Part shown: one piece after another, positions 46,201-54,264 of the stretch
Layout of the letters: every line of letters begins with the position of its first letter
How positions within the stretch are numbered: the first letter of the stretch is position 1
Assembly (NCBI RefSeq): GCF_007858255.1
Contig: NZ_VFEU01000009.1
Coordinates: 1 to 64,000, forward strand
Length of the DNA stretch: 64,000 nucleotides
From: Pseudomonas rhodesiae
Lineage (GTDB): Bacteria > Pseudomonadota > Gammaproteobacteria > Pseudomonadales > Pseudomonadaceae
Direction of reading: 5' to 3'
Made by a program: the position numbers and the translations under genes
The notes under the pieces: model-generated
Told to the model about the DNA's origin: nothing
Seen by the model: the letters and a program-made list of their open reading frames with translations, nothing else
Databases searched by the model: none

Positions 46201-46273
46201 TGACTACAACGGCCTGTTGGCGAGCAAAGACAAGGTGCATGGCGTGGGCTTGAGCCTCGACTGGGCATTCTGA
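43229..46273 (+). CDS. prtB: Autotransporter serine protease (subtilase), second copy
   Basis: The GTG at 43229 has a strong AAGGAAGGT. The 1014-residue protein has a signal peptide (SGVITAVLASLGTAQAAPY) and an S8 domain with Asp in LGIFDQPVYAQHPEF, His in NHGTHVGGIAAGN and Ser in NGTSMAAPHVAGSAAV. It then has the passenger repeat (GIGALVLTGTNTYSGPTLV) and a barrel ending GVGLSLDWAF. Downstream of about residue 500 it is very similar to the first copy, including the long stretch with SSDRIVAGG and ENSPTLLSGAQAQSLIGRQ. The subtilase halves differ more, so substrates may differ. Confidence 0.93.
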   Translation: MNIRKSGVITAVLASLGTAQAAPYVETGKLGDAASWRSNEFKADWGLGAVNADSAYAAGYTGKGVKLGIFDQPVYAQHPEFASPGKVVTIVTEGIRQYTDPYIPVKAGDAFRYDGTPSLGSNGKLGNHGTHVGGIAAGNRDGGPMHGVAFNAQIISAENGDPGPEDGIILGNDGAVYKAGWDALVASGARIINNSWGIGIGDQYAQGGRDPAYPNFTVNEAQAQFDNIRPILGTLGGGAYDGAINAARSGVLTIFAAGNDYNRNNPDAISGLAYFVPDIAPNWLSVAALQQNPDTSSANPYVISTFSSRCGYAASFCVSAPGTKIYSSVINGTSLDNLTTDYANFNGTSMAAPHVAGSAAVLMERFPYMNGEQISTLLKTTATDLGAPGIDSLYGWGMINLGKAVNGPGMFVTAEDIPAEFRIDGAYGSGQFVADLPGIGAVVDAGKPTQRVCNDVHCGLDVWSNNISGHGGLTKQGIGALVLTGTNTYSGPTLVNQGLLAINGSVTSAVTVGQSGVLGGSGRVGSLLATRGGTVAPGNSIGTLNVAGDVTFEPGSTYAVELSPTSSDRIVAGGTATLNGGTVTLALENSPTLLSGAQAQSLIGRQYNILQAAGGINGSFGAVLPDYLFIGGTLDYAASGVQLDVVRNANSFASAAVTDNQRAVAAAAEQLGAGNAVYESLLTAPNAASAQDAFQQLSGEIYPALQTALLNDSRYLREAVGERLQNGEMGATSQTVDSRGNVWVKALGAWGKTDSRSDTAGYTTSIGGMLAGVDGALDDDTRLGLVAGYSDTSLNMGSGTHSRAAVDSYHFGAYAGHEIGAWRLSGGATYSWHRADVKRDLQYGEVAGKQKAKVDARSTQVFGEAAYRVNLQPLALEPFANLAYVHLDTDGVTEKGDAAALKTRDDRRDLVLSTLGMRALKTFNVNDHQTLEVSGTLGWQHNLSSVDAEQHLAFASGGPSFAVESAPMVRDAALVGARVSLALSKDARVNFDYNGLLASKDKVHGVGLSLDWAF

Positions 46274-46279
46274 GCCGAG

Positions 46280-46305
46280 AGCGGGTTTGCTGTGGCAAGC
46301 CCGCT
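46280..46305 (+). terminator. Hairpin between prtB and the lipase gene
   Basis: AGCGGGTTTGC and GCAAGCCCGCT form an 11-bp stem (one G-T pair) with a TGTG loop, just after the prtB stop. It may terminate partly or protect the upstream mRNA, lowering lipase expression relative to the protease genes. Confidence 0.6.
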
Positions 46306-46375
46306 CACTACCAGGGCAAGCGTTTAGAGGGTGATGGACGTTCTCGATAAATTTAACAACAAGAGAGGCAATATC

Positions 46376-47800
46376 ATGGGCGTGTTTGACTATAAAAACC
46401 TTGGGGCCGAGGGCTCCAAAGCGTTGTTTGCCGATGCCATGGCGATCACGTTGTATACCTACCACAACCTGGATAACGGCTTTGCCGTGGGCTACCAGCA
46501 CAATGGCCTGGGCGTCGGCTTGCCGGCTATTCTGGTCGGCGCATTGCTCGGCAGTACGGACTCCCAGGGTGTGATCCCAGGCATTCCCTGGAACCCGGAT
46601 TCGGAGAAGGCCGCGCTCGAAGCGGTGCAGAAGGCCGGCTGGACGCCCATCAGCGCCAGCACACTCGGGTATACCGGCAAGGTCGACGCCCGGGGCACGT
46701 TCTTCGGCGAAAAGGCCGGCTATACCACGGCCCAGGTCGAGGTGCTGGGCAAGTACGATGACGCGGGCCAGTTGCAGGAAATCGGCATCGGTTTTCGCGG
46801 CACGTCTGGCCCAAGGGAAACACTGATCACCGACTCCATCGGTGATCTGGTCAGCGACCTGCTTGCGGCGCTGGGTCCCAAGGATTACGCGAAGAACTAC
46901 GCCGGCGAAGCATTCGGCGGCTTGCTCAAGAACGTCGCCGAGTATGCGGCGGCCCACGGTCTGAGCGGCCAGGATGTGCTGGTCAGCGGCCATAGCCTCG
47001 GCGGCCTGGCGGTCAACAGCATGGCCGACTTGAGCGACGCCAAGTGGTCCGGGTTCTATAAGGACGCCAACTACTTGGCCTACGCCTCACCGACCCAGAG
47101 TGCCAGCGACAAGGTGCTTAATATCGGCTACGAAAACGACCCGGTGTTCCGCGCTTTGGACGGCTCATCCGCCAACCTGTCGACGCTCGGTATTCACGAC
47201 AAACCCCACGAGTCCACCACTGACAACATTGTCAGCTTCAACGATCACTACGCCTCGACCCTGTGGAATGTGCTGCCGTTTTCCATCGCCAATCTGCCGA
47301 CCTGGATCTCGCACTTGCCGACCGGCTACGGCGACGGCATGGGGCGCATTCTGGAGTCAGGGTTCTATGAACAGATGAACCGGGACTCGACGATTATCGT
47401 GGCCAATCTATCCGACCCGGCACGGGCCACCACTTGGGTGCAGGACTTGAACCGCAACGCCGAACCGCACACAGGCGACACTTTTATCATTGGCAGCGAT
47501 GGCGATGATCTGATCCAGGGCGGCAAGGGCGCGGACTTTATCGAAGGCGGCAAGGGCAATGACACGATCCGCGACAGCAGCGGGCATAACACCTTCTTGT
47601 TCAGCGGCCAGTTTGGGCAGGATCGGATTATCGGTTATCAGCCGACGGATAAACTCGTGTTCGAGGGTGTGGCGGGCAGCGGGGATTACCGTGATCACGC
47701 CAAGGTGGTGGGTGGGGATACGGTGATCAGTTTCGGGGCGGATTCGGTGACGTTAGTGGGCGTTAGCGGGGTGTTGGGGGAGGGGGTTGTGATCGGCTGA
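46376..47800 (+). CDS. lipA: Type I-secreted RTX lipase
   Basis: The ATG at 46376 with AGAGAGG gives MGVFDYKNLGAEGSKALFAD and 474 residues, the size of P. fluorescens TliA/LipA (476). The nucleophile elbow is GHSLGGLAVN near residue 207, and the C-terminal region holds RTX repeats (GSDGDDLIQGGKGADFIEGGKGND) and an export signal. These I.3 lipases hydrolyse triglycerides and are exported by AprDEF-type systems, so it probably shares the exporter of this operon. It is the last gene; a hairpin follows. Confidence 0.95.
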   Translation: MGVFDYKNLGAEGSKALFADAMAITLYTYHNLDNGFAVGYQHNGLGVGLPAILVGALLGSTDSQGVIPGIPWNPDSEKAALEAVQKAGWTPISASTLGYTGKVDARGTFFGEKAGYTTAQVEVLGKYDDAGQLQEIGIGFRGTSGPRETLITDSIGDLVSDLLAALGPKDYAKNYAGEAFGGLLKNVAEYAAAHGLSGQDVLVSGHSLGGLAVNSMADLSDAKWSGFYKDANYLAYASPTQSASDKVLNIGYENDPVFRALDGSSANLSTLGIHDKPHESTTDNIVSFNDHYASTLWNVLPFSIANLPTWISHLPTGYGDGMGRILESGFYEQMNRDSTIIVANLSDPARATTWVQDLNRNAEPHTGDTFIIGSDGDDLIQGGKGADFIEGGKGNDTIRDSSGHNTFLFSGQFGQDRIIGYQPTDKLVFEGVAGSGDYRDHAKVVGGDTVISFGADSVTLVGVSGVLGEGVVIG

Positions 47801-47807
47801 AGGGGCA

Positions 47808-47850
47808 GGGAGGGGGCTGGTTGGGCGCTACCGGGGGCTAGCCCCCTCCC
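47808..47850. terminator. Hairpin after the lipase gene
   Basis: GGGAGGGGGCT (47808-47818) pairs with AGCCCCCTCCC (47840-47850), 11 bp, with a 21-base loop. No T-run follows; it could be a REP-type palindrome that ends the operon. Confidence 0.6.
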
Positions 47851-47909
47851 ACCTTGGTCCCCCTTCCACAGTGTGCTTTCCTTCAGACTGGCGCTTTTGC
47901 GCGTTGGGA

Positions 47910-48134
47910 TCAGTCTTCTTTGCGGACGGTGGCCACGTCATCGGCTTTGACGCGGATGCGCTTGCCGGCGATATCGGTGAATTCGTAGAACCCGTCTGCG
48001 GTTTTGGTTTTAGGTGAGTCTTTGGTCAGGTATTGCGTGCCGTTTTGCAAAGTGACGACGGTTTGCGTGGCGCAACCGGCCAGTGCCAGAAAAGTGAGCG
48101 CAACCAGCGGCAGACCCAGATTCTTCATGTTCAT
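47910..48134 (-). CDS. YgdI/YgdR-like small lipoprotein
   Basis: Translation may start at 48134 or 48128. The 74-residue protein has a signal peptide with lipobox (LTFLALAGC) and the DUF903-type SH3-like domain with VVTLQNGTQYLTKDSP, GFYEFTDIAGKRIRVKADDV and a final VATVRKED. Such proteins are small outer-membrane-associated lipoproteins of unknown role. Single-gene unit, convergent with the lipase. Confidence 0.88.
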   Translation of the reverse strand: MNMKNLGLPLVALTFLALAGCATQTVVTLQNGTQYLTKDSPKTKTADGFYEFTDIAGKRIRVKADDVATVRKED

Positions 48135-48321
48135 AACCCTTACCTTTAACCTTGAAAAGTCCCGCGCCAGACGCAGCGGGGTATAAATGTTACGCCATCG
48201 GCTTCCCCATCAGATCACTTTTATACAAAAAGTTGCGTGCGCCATTTATCTATTACCGATTGCAACACAGCCACGGCGACGGCACTCTGTATGCATAACC
48301 AGTATTTGATCACCGCGCGCC

Positions 48322-49971
48322 ATGGCCAACCCCCTCGACGATCCGCTCTACTACCTGCATAACTTCCGCCAGGTCCTGCATTGGCTGGGGCAGCGCTATG
48401 CCGATTTGCTCGATACTGACGAACAGCATTTCATTCAGCAATTCGACAGGTTGCCGCAGCCTTCCCAGGCTCTGTTGGTGCGTATGGTGATGCGCAAAGG
48501 CGTGCACTTTCGTGCGGGCAAACTCAACTATGTCGAGATAGGTTGCCCCCATGCGGCCGCCGCGCCGTTATTGGCGCTGGGCTGGGTGGACGGCCACTGT
48601 CTGCTGGCCATTGAGGAGCTGTTCGCGCTGCTGCAAAAGGGTGAATTGCTCAGTGCGTTCAAACCCTGGATCGAACAACCCAAAGGCAAGAAAGCCGACT
48701 GGCTGGAAGGGTTGACTGCGCGATTCAACGAGCCGCGCAGTTTTGCGCAGTGGTGCCCGGACCTGGCCGACACGCTGTACAGCCTCACGGTGATGGAATT
48801 GTGCGACCGCCTGCGCCTGATGTTCTTTGGCAATTTGCATCAGGACTGGTCCGAATTCGTATTGGCGGACCTGGGCATCTACACCTATGAAAAAGTCGAG
48901 TTCTGCGCCGAGTCCCGTGGCCTGCGCAGCCGTGACGACGTGCACGGCTATCTGTTTCTGCACCAGTGTCAGCACGCCTTTGAAAGCGGCGAGGCCGTGG
49001 ACGAGGTCCTGGCTCGGATCGCCAGCCTGCGTACCGACAACCCCTGGCTGGAAAAGCGTCGGGCCAAACTGTTGTTCCAGGTGGGCCAATCCTGTGAACG
49101 CAGCGCCGAATTGGCGTTGGCGCAGCAGATCTACCGCGCCTGCACCTACCCCGGTGCCCGCGCGCGCTTGATCCGCGTACTGGAACGCCAGGAGGATTAC
49201 GTCCAAGCCTTGGCCCTGGCCAGCGCCGCGCAGCAGGCACCGGAAAGCGCCGCCGAACAGCAGCACTTGCTGCGTGTGGTGCCGCGCCTGCGGCGCAAAC
49301 TGGGTGAACCGGCGCTGCCCAAACCCAAGCCGCGTCCGGTCACGCGCCTGGACCTGGACCTGGCGTTGCCCGAGCCGCAGATGTCCGTTGAATACTGCGT
49401 GCAGGCCCATCTCAGCGCGCCGGACGCGCCGGTGCATTACGTGGAAAATGGCCTGATCAATTCCCTGTTCGGCCTGCTGTGCTGGGAGGTGATTTTCGCG
49501 CCATTGCCCGGTGCGTTTTTCCACCCGTTCCAGCGTGGCCCGGTGGACCTGCACAGTGAAGACTTCCACCAACGCCGCGCACCGCTGTTCGCCGCCTGTT
49601 TCGAGCAACTGCAGGACGAGCGCTACAAAACCACCATTCGCCAGCGTTACCGCGATAAATGGGGCATCCAGTCGCCGTTCGTGTTCTGGAACCTGCTCAG
49701 CGAAGAGCTGCTGGAGCAAGCGCTCGCATGCCTGCCCGCCGCCCACCTGCGCTACTGGTTCGAGCGCTTGCTGTTGGACATCCGCGCCAATCGCTCCGGC
49801 ATGCCGGACCTGATCCAGTTCTGGCCGGCGCAAAAAACCTACCGCATGATCGAGGTAAAAGGCCCCGGCGACCGCCTGCAAGACAACCAACTGCGCTGGC
49901 TGGAGTTCTGTGGCGAATACCAGATGCCGGTCACGGTCTGCTACGTGCGCTGGGCGGAGCAACCGGCTTGA
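48322..49971 (+). CDS. FAN1-like VRR-NUC nuclease
   Basis: The 549-residue protein matches bacterial FAN1 homologues: an N-terminal SAP-like/HTH region (NPLDDPLYYLHNFRQVLHWL), a TPR-like helical middle (residues 220-330), and a C-terminal VRR-NUC domain with GMPDLIQFWP, RMIEVKGPGDRLQDNQLRW and the closing VTVCYVRW. The PD-(D/E)XK-type residues Asp, Glu and Lys are all present. FAN1 cuts branched DNA and unhooks interstrand crosslinks. It is coupled by overlap to an XPD-like helicase gene, so the two probably act together in crosslink or flap repair. Confidence 0.9.
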   Translation: MANPLDDPLYYLHNFRQVLHWLGQRYADLLDTDEQHFIQQFDRLPQPSQALLVRMVMRKGVHFRAGKLNYVEIGCPHAAAAPLLALGWVDGHCLLAIEELFALLQKGELLSAFKPWIEQPKGKKADWLEGLTARFNEPRSFAQWCPDLADTLYSLTVMELCDRLRLMFFGNLHQDWSEFVLADLGIYTYEKVEFCAESRGLRSRDDVHGYLFLHQCQHAFESGEAVDEVLARIASLRTDNPWLEKRRAKLLFQVGQSCERSAELALAQQIYRACTYPGARARLIRVLERQEDYVQALALASAAQQAPESAAEQQHLLRVVPRLRRKLGEPALPKPKPRPVTRLDLDLALPEPQMSVEYCVQAHLSAPDAPVHYVENGLINSLFGLLCWEVIFAPLPGAFFHPFQRGPVDLHSEDFHQRRAPLFAACFEQLQDERYKTTIRQRYRDKWGIQSPFVFWNLLSEELLEQALACLPAAHLRYWFERLLLDIRANRSGMPDLIQFWPAQKTYRMIEVKGPGDRLQDNQLRWLEFCGEYQMPVTVCYVRWAEQPA

Positions 49972-52226
49972 GTTACAGCGTGGCGGTACGTGCCTTGTGT
50001 GAGTTCACCGCCAAGGTCGGTGACCTGGACCTGCGTTTCACCCCGTCGCCCAGCGCCCAGGAAGGGATCGTCGGCCACCGCACCGTAGCGTCGCGCCGCA
50101 GCCCGCATTATCAGAACGAAGTGGCCCTGGAAGGCGAGTACCAGCAGCTCAAGGTGCGGGGCAGGGCGGACGGCTACGACCCGGACAGCCAGCGCCTGGA
50201 AGAGGTCAAAACCTACCGCGGCGACCTCGACGCCCAACCCGCCAACCATCGCCAACTGCACTGGGCTCAAGTCAAGGTGTATGGCTGGCTGATGTGCCAG
50301 AAACTGGGGCTGACAGAGATCGATCTGGCGCTGGTCTACTTCGATATCGTTGGCGAGGGCGAAACCCTGCTCAGTCAGCGCTTCCAGGCCCACGCTCTGG
50401 AAGCGTTCTTCAACCAGCAATGTGCGCTGTTCCTGGATTGGGCCCGCCGGGAGATGGATCACCGAGAGGCGCGCGACCGCGCGGCGCAGAACCTTGGCTT
50501 CCCCCATGCCGACTTTCGCCCCGGCCAGCGGGTTCTGGCCGAGTCGGTGTACAAAGCCGTCAGCACCGGCCGGTGCCTGATGGCCCAGGCGCCCACCGGC
50601 ATTGGCAAGACCATCGGCACGATTTTTCCGCTGCTCAAGGCGTTGGCGCCGCAGCAGTTGGACAAGGTGTTCTTTCTCACGGCCAAAACCCCTGGGCGCA
50701 AGCTTGCTCTGGATGCCGCCCAGGTGCTGTTCACCCGCAACCCGGACTTGCATGTGCGTGTGCTGGAACTGGTGGCACGGGACAAAGCCTGCGAGCACTT
50801 GGACAAAGCCTGTCACGGCGAATCCTGCCCCTTGGCCAAAGGTTTTTACGACCGCTTGCCCGCCGCACGTAGCGCTGCGGCCAAGCTACGGCTGCTCGAC
50901 CAGCGCAATCTGCGTGAGGTCGCCCTGGCCCACAACGTTTGCCCGTATTACCTGAGCCAGGAAATGGCGCGCTGGGCTGACCTGGTCGTAGCCGACTACA
51001 ACTATTATTTCGACTTCGGCGCCATGCTGTTCGGCCTCGCCCAGCTCAACCAATGGCGCGCCGCGGTACTGGTGGACGAAGCTCATAACCTGGTGGAGCG
51101 CGCGCGCGGGATGTACAGCGCCAGCCTTGATCAGTACCGCCTCAAGACGTTGCGCGACGAGGCGCCCGAGGCCCTGAAAAAGTCTTTGCAGCGCCTCAAT
51201 CGCGAGTGGAACGCGTTGCACAAGGCGCAAGTGGCGCCGTACCAGGCCTATGACGCCAGGCCCGATAAAATGCTCAGTGCCTTGAGCCTGTGCGCGAGTG
51301 CCATGGGCGATTATTTCAACGATCACCCCGATGCCCTGGCCGGCGACCTGCAAGCTTTTTACTTTGACGCGCTGCAATTTGCCAAAGTGGCCGAGTTGTT
51401 CAACGAACACTTCATCTTCGACATCACTAAACGCTCCTTGGGCGGCAAACGCAGCAGCTCGACCCTGTGCCTGCGCAATGTGGTGCCCGCCGAGTTCATC
51501 CGCCCACGACTGACCGCTGCCCGCAGCAGCGTGTTGTTTTCCGCCACGTTAAGCCCGCGCCATTACTACGCCGACTTGCTGGGCTTGCCTGCGGACACGG
51601 CGTGGGTGGACGTGGCGTCACCGTTCAAGGCCGAGCAATTGCGGGTGCGCATTGTCGATGAGATCTCGACCCGATTCGTGCATCGCGAGACGTCGGTGGG
51701 CCCCATCGTTGAGCTGATCGCCCAGCAATTCGCGCAACAACCCGGTAACTACCTGGCGTTTTTTTCCAGCTTCGATTACCTCCAACAAGTGGCGCAGCGC
51801 CTGGCCGAACAGCACCCGCATATCCCGCTGTGGCAGCAGTCACGGGGCATGGCCGAGGCTGAGCGCCAGGGCTTTCTCGACCAGTTCACCGAACATAGCC
51901 AAGGGGTGGGGTTCGCCGTGCTCGGCGGCGCGTTCGGCGAGGGTATCGACTTGCCCGGCGCGCGCTTGATCGGCGCATTTATCGCCACCCTGGGCCTGCC
52001 GCAACTGAACCCGGTCAATGAACAGATGAAGCGGCGCATGGCCGCGATTTTCGGTTCAGGCTACGACTACACCTATCTGTATCCAGGCCTGCAAAAAGTC
52101 GTGCAGGCAGCCGGCAGGGTTATCCGCAGCCAGCAGGACCAAGGCGTGGTGATGTTGATCGACGATCGTTTCGGTGAGGCGCGGGTACGGCCGTTGTTGC
52201 CGAGCTGGTGGGCAATTTCGTCCTGA
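49968..52226 (+). CDS. XPD/DinG-like Fe-S helicase with N-terminal nuclease domain
   Basis: I choose the TTG at 49968, which overlaps the nuclease stop (TTGA); longer starts would sit inside the FAN1 gene. The 752-residue protein has an N-terminal PD-(D/E)XK fold (GRADGYDPDSQRLEEVKTY; QLHWAQVKVYG), Walker A APTGIGKTIGT near residue 208, four Fe-S type Cys residues (CEHLDKACHGESC and NVCPYY), DEAH-type VLVDEAHNLVERARG and the late motifs VLGGAFGEGIDLPG and QAAGRVIRSQQDQGVV. XPD/DinG helicases unwind 5'-3' and process repair intermediates. A nuclease fused to it, next to FAN1, looks like a dedicated DNA-repair module. Confidence 0.87.
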   Translation: MSYSVAVRALCEFTAKVGDLDLRFTPSPSAQEGIVGHRTVASRRSPHYQNEVALEGEYQQLKVRGRADGYDPDSQRLEEVKTYRGDLDAQPANHRQLHWAQVKVYGWLMCQKLGLTEIDLALVYFDIVGEGETLLSQRFQAHALEAFFNQQCALFLDWARREMDHREARDRAAQNLGFPHADFRPGQRVLAESVYKAVSTGRCLMAQAPTGIGKTIGTIFPLLKALAPQQLDKVFFLTAKTPGRKLALDAAQVLFTRNPDLHVRVLELVARDKACEHLDKACHGESCPLAKGFYDRLPAARSAAAKLRLLDQRNLREVALAHNVCPYYLSQEMARWADLVVADYNYYFDFGAMLFGLAQLNQWRAAVLVDEAHNLVERARGMYSASLDQYRLKTLRDEAPEALKKSLQRLNREWNALHKAQVAPYQAYDARPDKMLSALSLCASAMGDYFNDHPDALAGDLQAFYFDALQFAKVAELFNEHFIFDITKRSLGGKRSSSTLCLRNVVPAEFIRPRLTAARSSVLFSATLSPRHYYADLLGLPADTAWVDVASPFKAEQLRVRIVDEISTRFVHRETSVGPIVELIAQQFAQQPGNYLAFFSSFDYLQQVAQRLAEQHPHIPLWQQSRGMAEAERQGFLDQFTEHSQGVGFAVLGGAFGEGIDLPGARLIGAFIATLGLPQLNPVNEQMKRRMAAIFGSGYDYTYLYPGLQKVVQAAGRVIRSQQDQGVVMLIDDRFGEARVRPLLPSWWAISS

Positions 52227-52364
52227 CCTCATGCACCCCGGTTCTTGGCTATCAGCCCCCGAGCGGCGCTGATGACCGAGCATTTGGCGCAAATGATGCT
52301 GGTGCAAATCCCGCACCTCCCTCACTCTTTCCTCGCATTCTGGGCCACTACAAGGAAGCCAACC

Positions 52365-53306
52365 ATGAACGATAGCCAGCGGAGCACCCTCAAGGTCAAC
52401 GGTATTGAACTGTGCGTGCATATCGCCGGGCCGGAAAATGGCGCGCCCGTCTGGTTACTCCATGGCTTTCCCGAATGTTGGCACTCCTGGCGCGAACAGA
52501 TCCCGGCCCTGGCTGCGGCAGGCTATCGAGTGTTCGTGCCCCAGATGCGCGGTTACGGGCCATCCAGCTCGCCGGCCGAGATCGCTGCCTATGACCTGTT
52601 GACCTTGTGCGCCGATATCCAACAGGCCATGGATCATTTCGGGCATACCCAGGTGGTGATGGTCGGGCATGACTGGGGCGCAGTGGTGGCCTGGCACTTG
52701 GCATTGCTTGAGCCTGAGCGCATCACCCGCTTGATCACAATGTCGGTACCGTTTGCCGGGCGTGCGCGCCGGCCGGTGATTGAGATCATGCGCGAGCTGT
52801 ATGCCGATCGCTTCAATTACATTCTGTATTTCCAGGCGCCTGGAGTGGCCGAGCGCGAACTGAACGCCGATATCGAGCGGACGTTGCGGCTGTTTATGCA
52901 GGATCAGGATGTGTTCCTTCAGCAAAAACCTGCCGACGCCACCTTGCTTGAAGGCGTGCCTGTGCCGGGTCCGCTGCCCGGTTGGTGTTCCCAAGAAAAT
53001 TTGGATGTGTACGTGCAGACCTTCACCGAACATGGCTTTCGCGGCCCGTTGAACTGGTACCGAAATTTCGAGCGCAATTGGCAGCGCACCGAGTTCTTGG
53101 CCGGGCGGCAGGTGATGCAGCCGACGTTGTTCCTGATCGGCGACCGCGATCCGGTAGGTGTCTTCGAAGCCCACACACTCAAACGCATGCCCGACTGCGT
53201 GCCGCAGTTGGAGCAGCATGTGTTGCCCCACTGCGGTCACTGGATCCAGAACGAGCAGGCCACGCAGGTGAATGCGCTGCTGCTCGACTTCCTGGGCCGC
53301 CCCTGA
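52365..53306 (+). CDS. Alpha/beta hydrolase, epoxide hydrolase-like
   Basis: The ATG at 52365 is preceded by AAGGA. The 313-residue protein has the oxyanion HGFPECWHSW, the nucleophile GHDWGAVVAW (Asp), the acid in LIGDRDPVGV and the catalytic His in LPHCGHWIQNEQ. An Asp nucleophile and HGFPE are the marks of epoxide hydrolases (and haloalkane dehalogenase-like enzymes). The two cap tyrosines that activate an epoxide are plausible in the cap (FNYILYF; WYRNF). Substrate unknown. It converges on the alpha-E gene, 4 bp away. Confidence 0.85.
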   Translation: MNDSQRSTLKVNGIELCVHIAGPENGAPVWLLHGFPECWHSWREQIPALAAAGYRVFVPQMRGYGPSSSPAEIAAYDLLTLCADIQQAMDHFGHTQVVMVGHDWGAVVAWHLALLEPERITRLITMSVPFAGRARRPVIEIMRELYADRFNYILYFQAPGVAERELNADIERTLRLFMQDQDVFLQQKPADATLLEGVPVPGPLPGWCSQENLDVYVQTFTEHGFRGPLNWYRNFERNWQRTEFLAGRQVMQPTLFLIGDRDPVGVFEAHTLKRMPDCVPQLEQHVLPHCGHWIQNEQATQVNALLLDFLGRP

Positions 53307-53310
53307 GCCC

Positions 53311-54261
53311 TCAGACCACTTCGAGATAGGAGCTGTGAATCGCCCGCGCCAATTCGCGCACGGTGTCGATAAACTCCGTAAGGCGGCTGTGCAGGCCGTC
53401 TTCGAGAATTTCATCGATCCCGGTGTAGCGCAGCCGCGCTTCAAACTCCGCCGCCAGGCGTTGCGCCGTGCGCCCGTAGCTGCCGGGCAGGTCGGCGAGG
53501 ATGTGGTTCAGTTCCTCGACACAGGCATGCAGTGAACGCGGCACGTCGCTGCGCAATAACAGCAACTCCGAGACCGAGCGGGCATTCAGCGCGTTCGGGT
53601 ACAGCTGCGTATAGGCTTCGAACGACGACAACGCACGCAGCAGAGCGCTCCACTGGTAATACCCGCGCGCCGAGAGGTCGCTGACTTCTTCCGATTCTTC
53701 GCCAAACATCTCATAGCGCGCATCCAGCAGGCGCAACGTGTTGTCAGCGCGCTCGACAAACGTGCCCAGGCGGATAAAGCGATAGGCATCGTTGCGCATG
53801 ATGGTGCCCGAGGTTGCCCCCCGAAACAGATGCGACCGCTGCTTGACCCAGTCACAGAAGTGGCTGATGCCGTGTCGGCCCAGGCCGCCGGCGGCGATGC
53901 TGCGCATTTCCAGCCAGGTGGCGTTGAGGTTCTCCCACATATCGGCGGTGATACGTCCGCGTACCGCATGGGCGTTGCCCCGCGCGGCGCGCAGGCAGTT
54001 ATAGATGCTGGCGGGGTTTTCTTCGTCAAGGGCGAAGAAGTGCAGCATGCGCTCGGCGTCCAGTTGGGTGTGACGTTCCAGATAGCTGTCCAGGGTGCCG
54101 CTGCTGAGCAACGACATGGCCAGTTCGTCCAAGCCATCGCTGCGACCGGCCTGGGGCATCAGCGACAGCGAATAACTGACTTCGAGCATGCGCGCCAGGT
54201 TTTCGGCGCGCTCCAGGTAGCGGGACATCCAATACAGGTCTGCGGCGGTTCTACTCAGCAT
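53311..54261 (-). CDS. Alpha-E domain protein (DUF403)
   Basis: The 316-residue all-helical protein starts MLSRTAADLYWMSRYLERAEN, the typical start of the DUF403/alpha-E family, and contains FRGATSGTIMRNDAYRFIRLG. These proteins are encoded with a circularly permuted ATP-grasp protein and a transglutaminase, a set predicted to make or modify a peptide. Its start is 3 bp after the ATP-grasp stop on the same strand. The transglutaminase and protease partners are not next to it here, so the set may be incomplete at this locus. Confidence 0.88.
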   Translation of the reverse strand: MLSRTAADLYWMSRYLERAENLARMLEVSYSLSLMPQAGRSDGLDELAMSLLSSGTLDSYLERHTQLDAERMLHFFALDEENPASIYNCLRAARGNAHAVRGRITADMWENLNATWLEMRSIAAGGLGRHGISHFCDWVKQRSHLFRGATSGTIMRNDAYRFIRLGTFVERADNTLRLLDARYEMFGEESEEVSDLSARGYYQWSALLRALSSFEAYTQLYPNALNARSVSELLLLRSDVPRSLHACVEELNHILADLPGSYGRTAQRLAAEFEARLRYTGIDEILEDGLHSRLTEFIDTVRELARAIHSSYLEVV

Positions 54262-54264
54262 GAT

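Noticed and set aside
43244..46993. Long minus-strand frames across the autotransporter and lipase genes
   Set aside because: These are shadow frames of high-GC coding sequence; the plus-strand frames have signal peptides and catalytic motifs.
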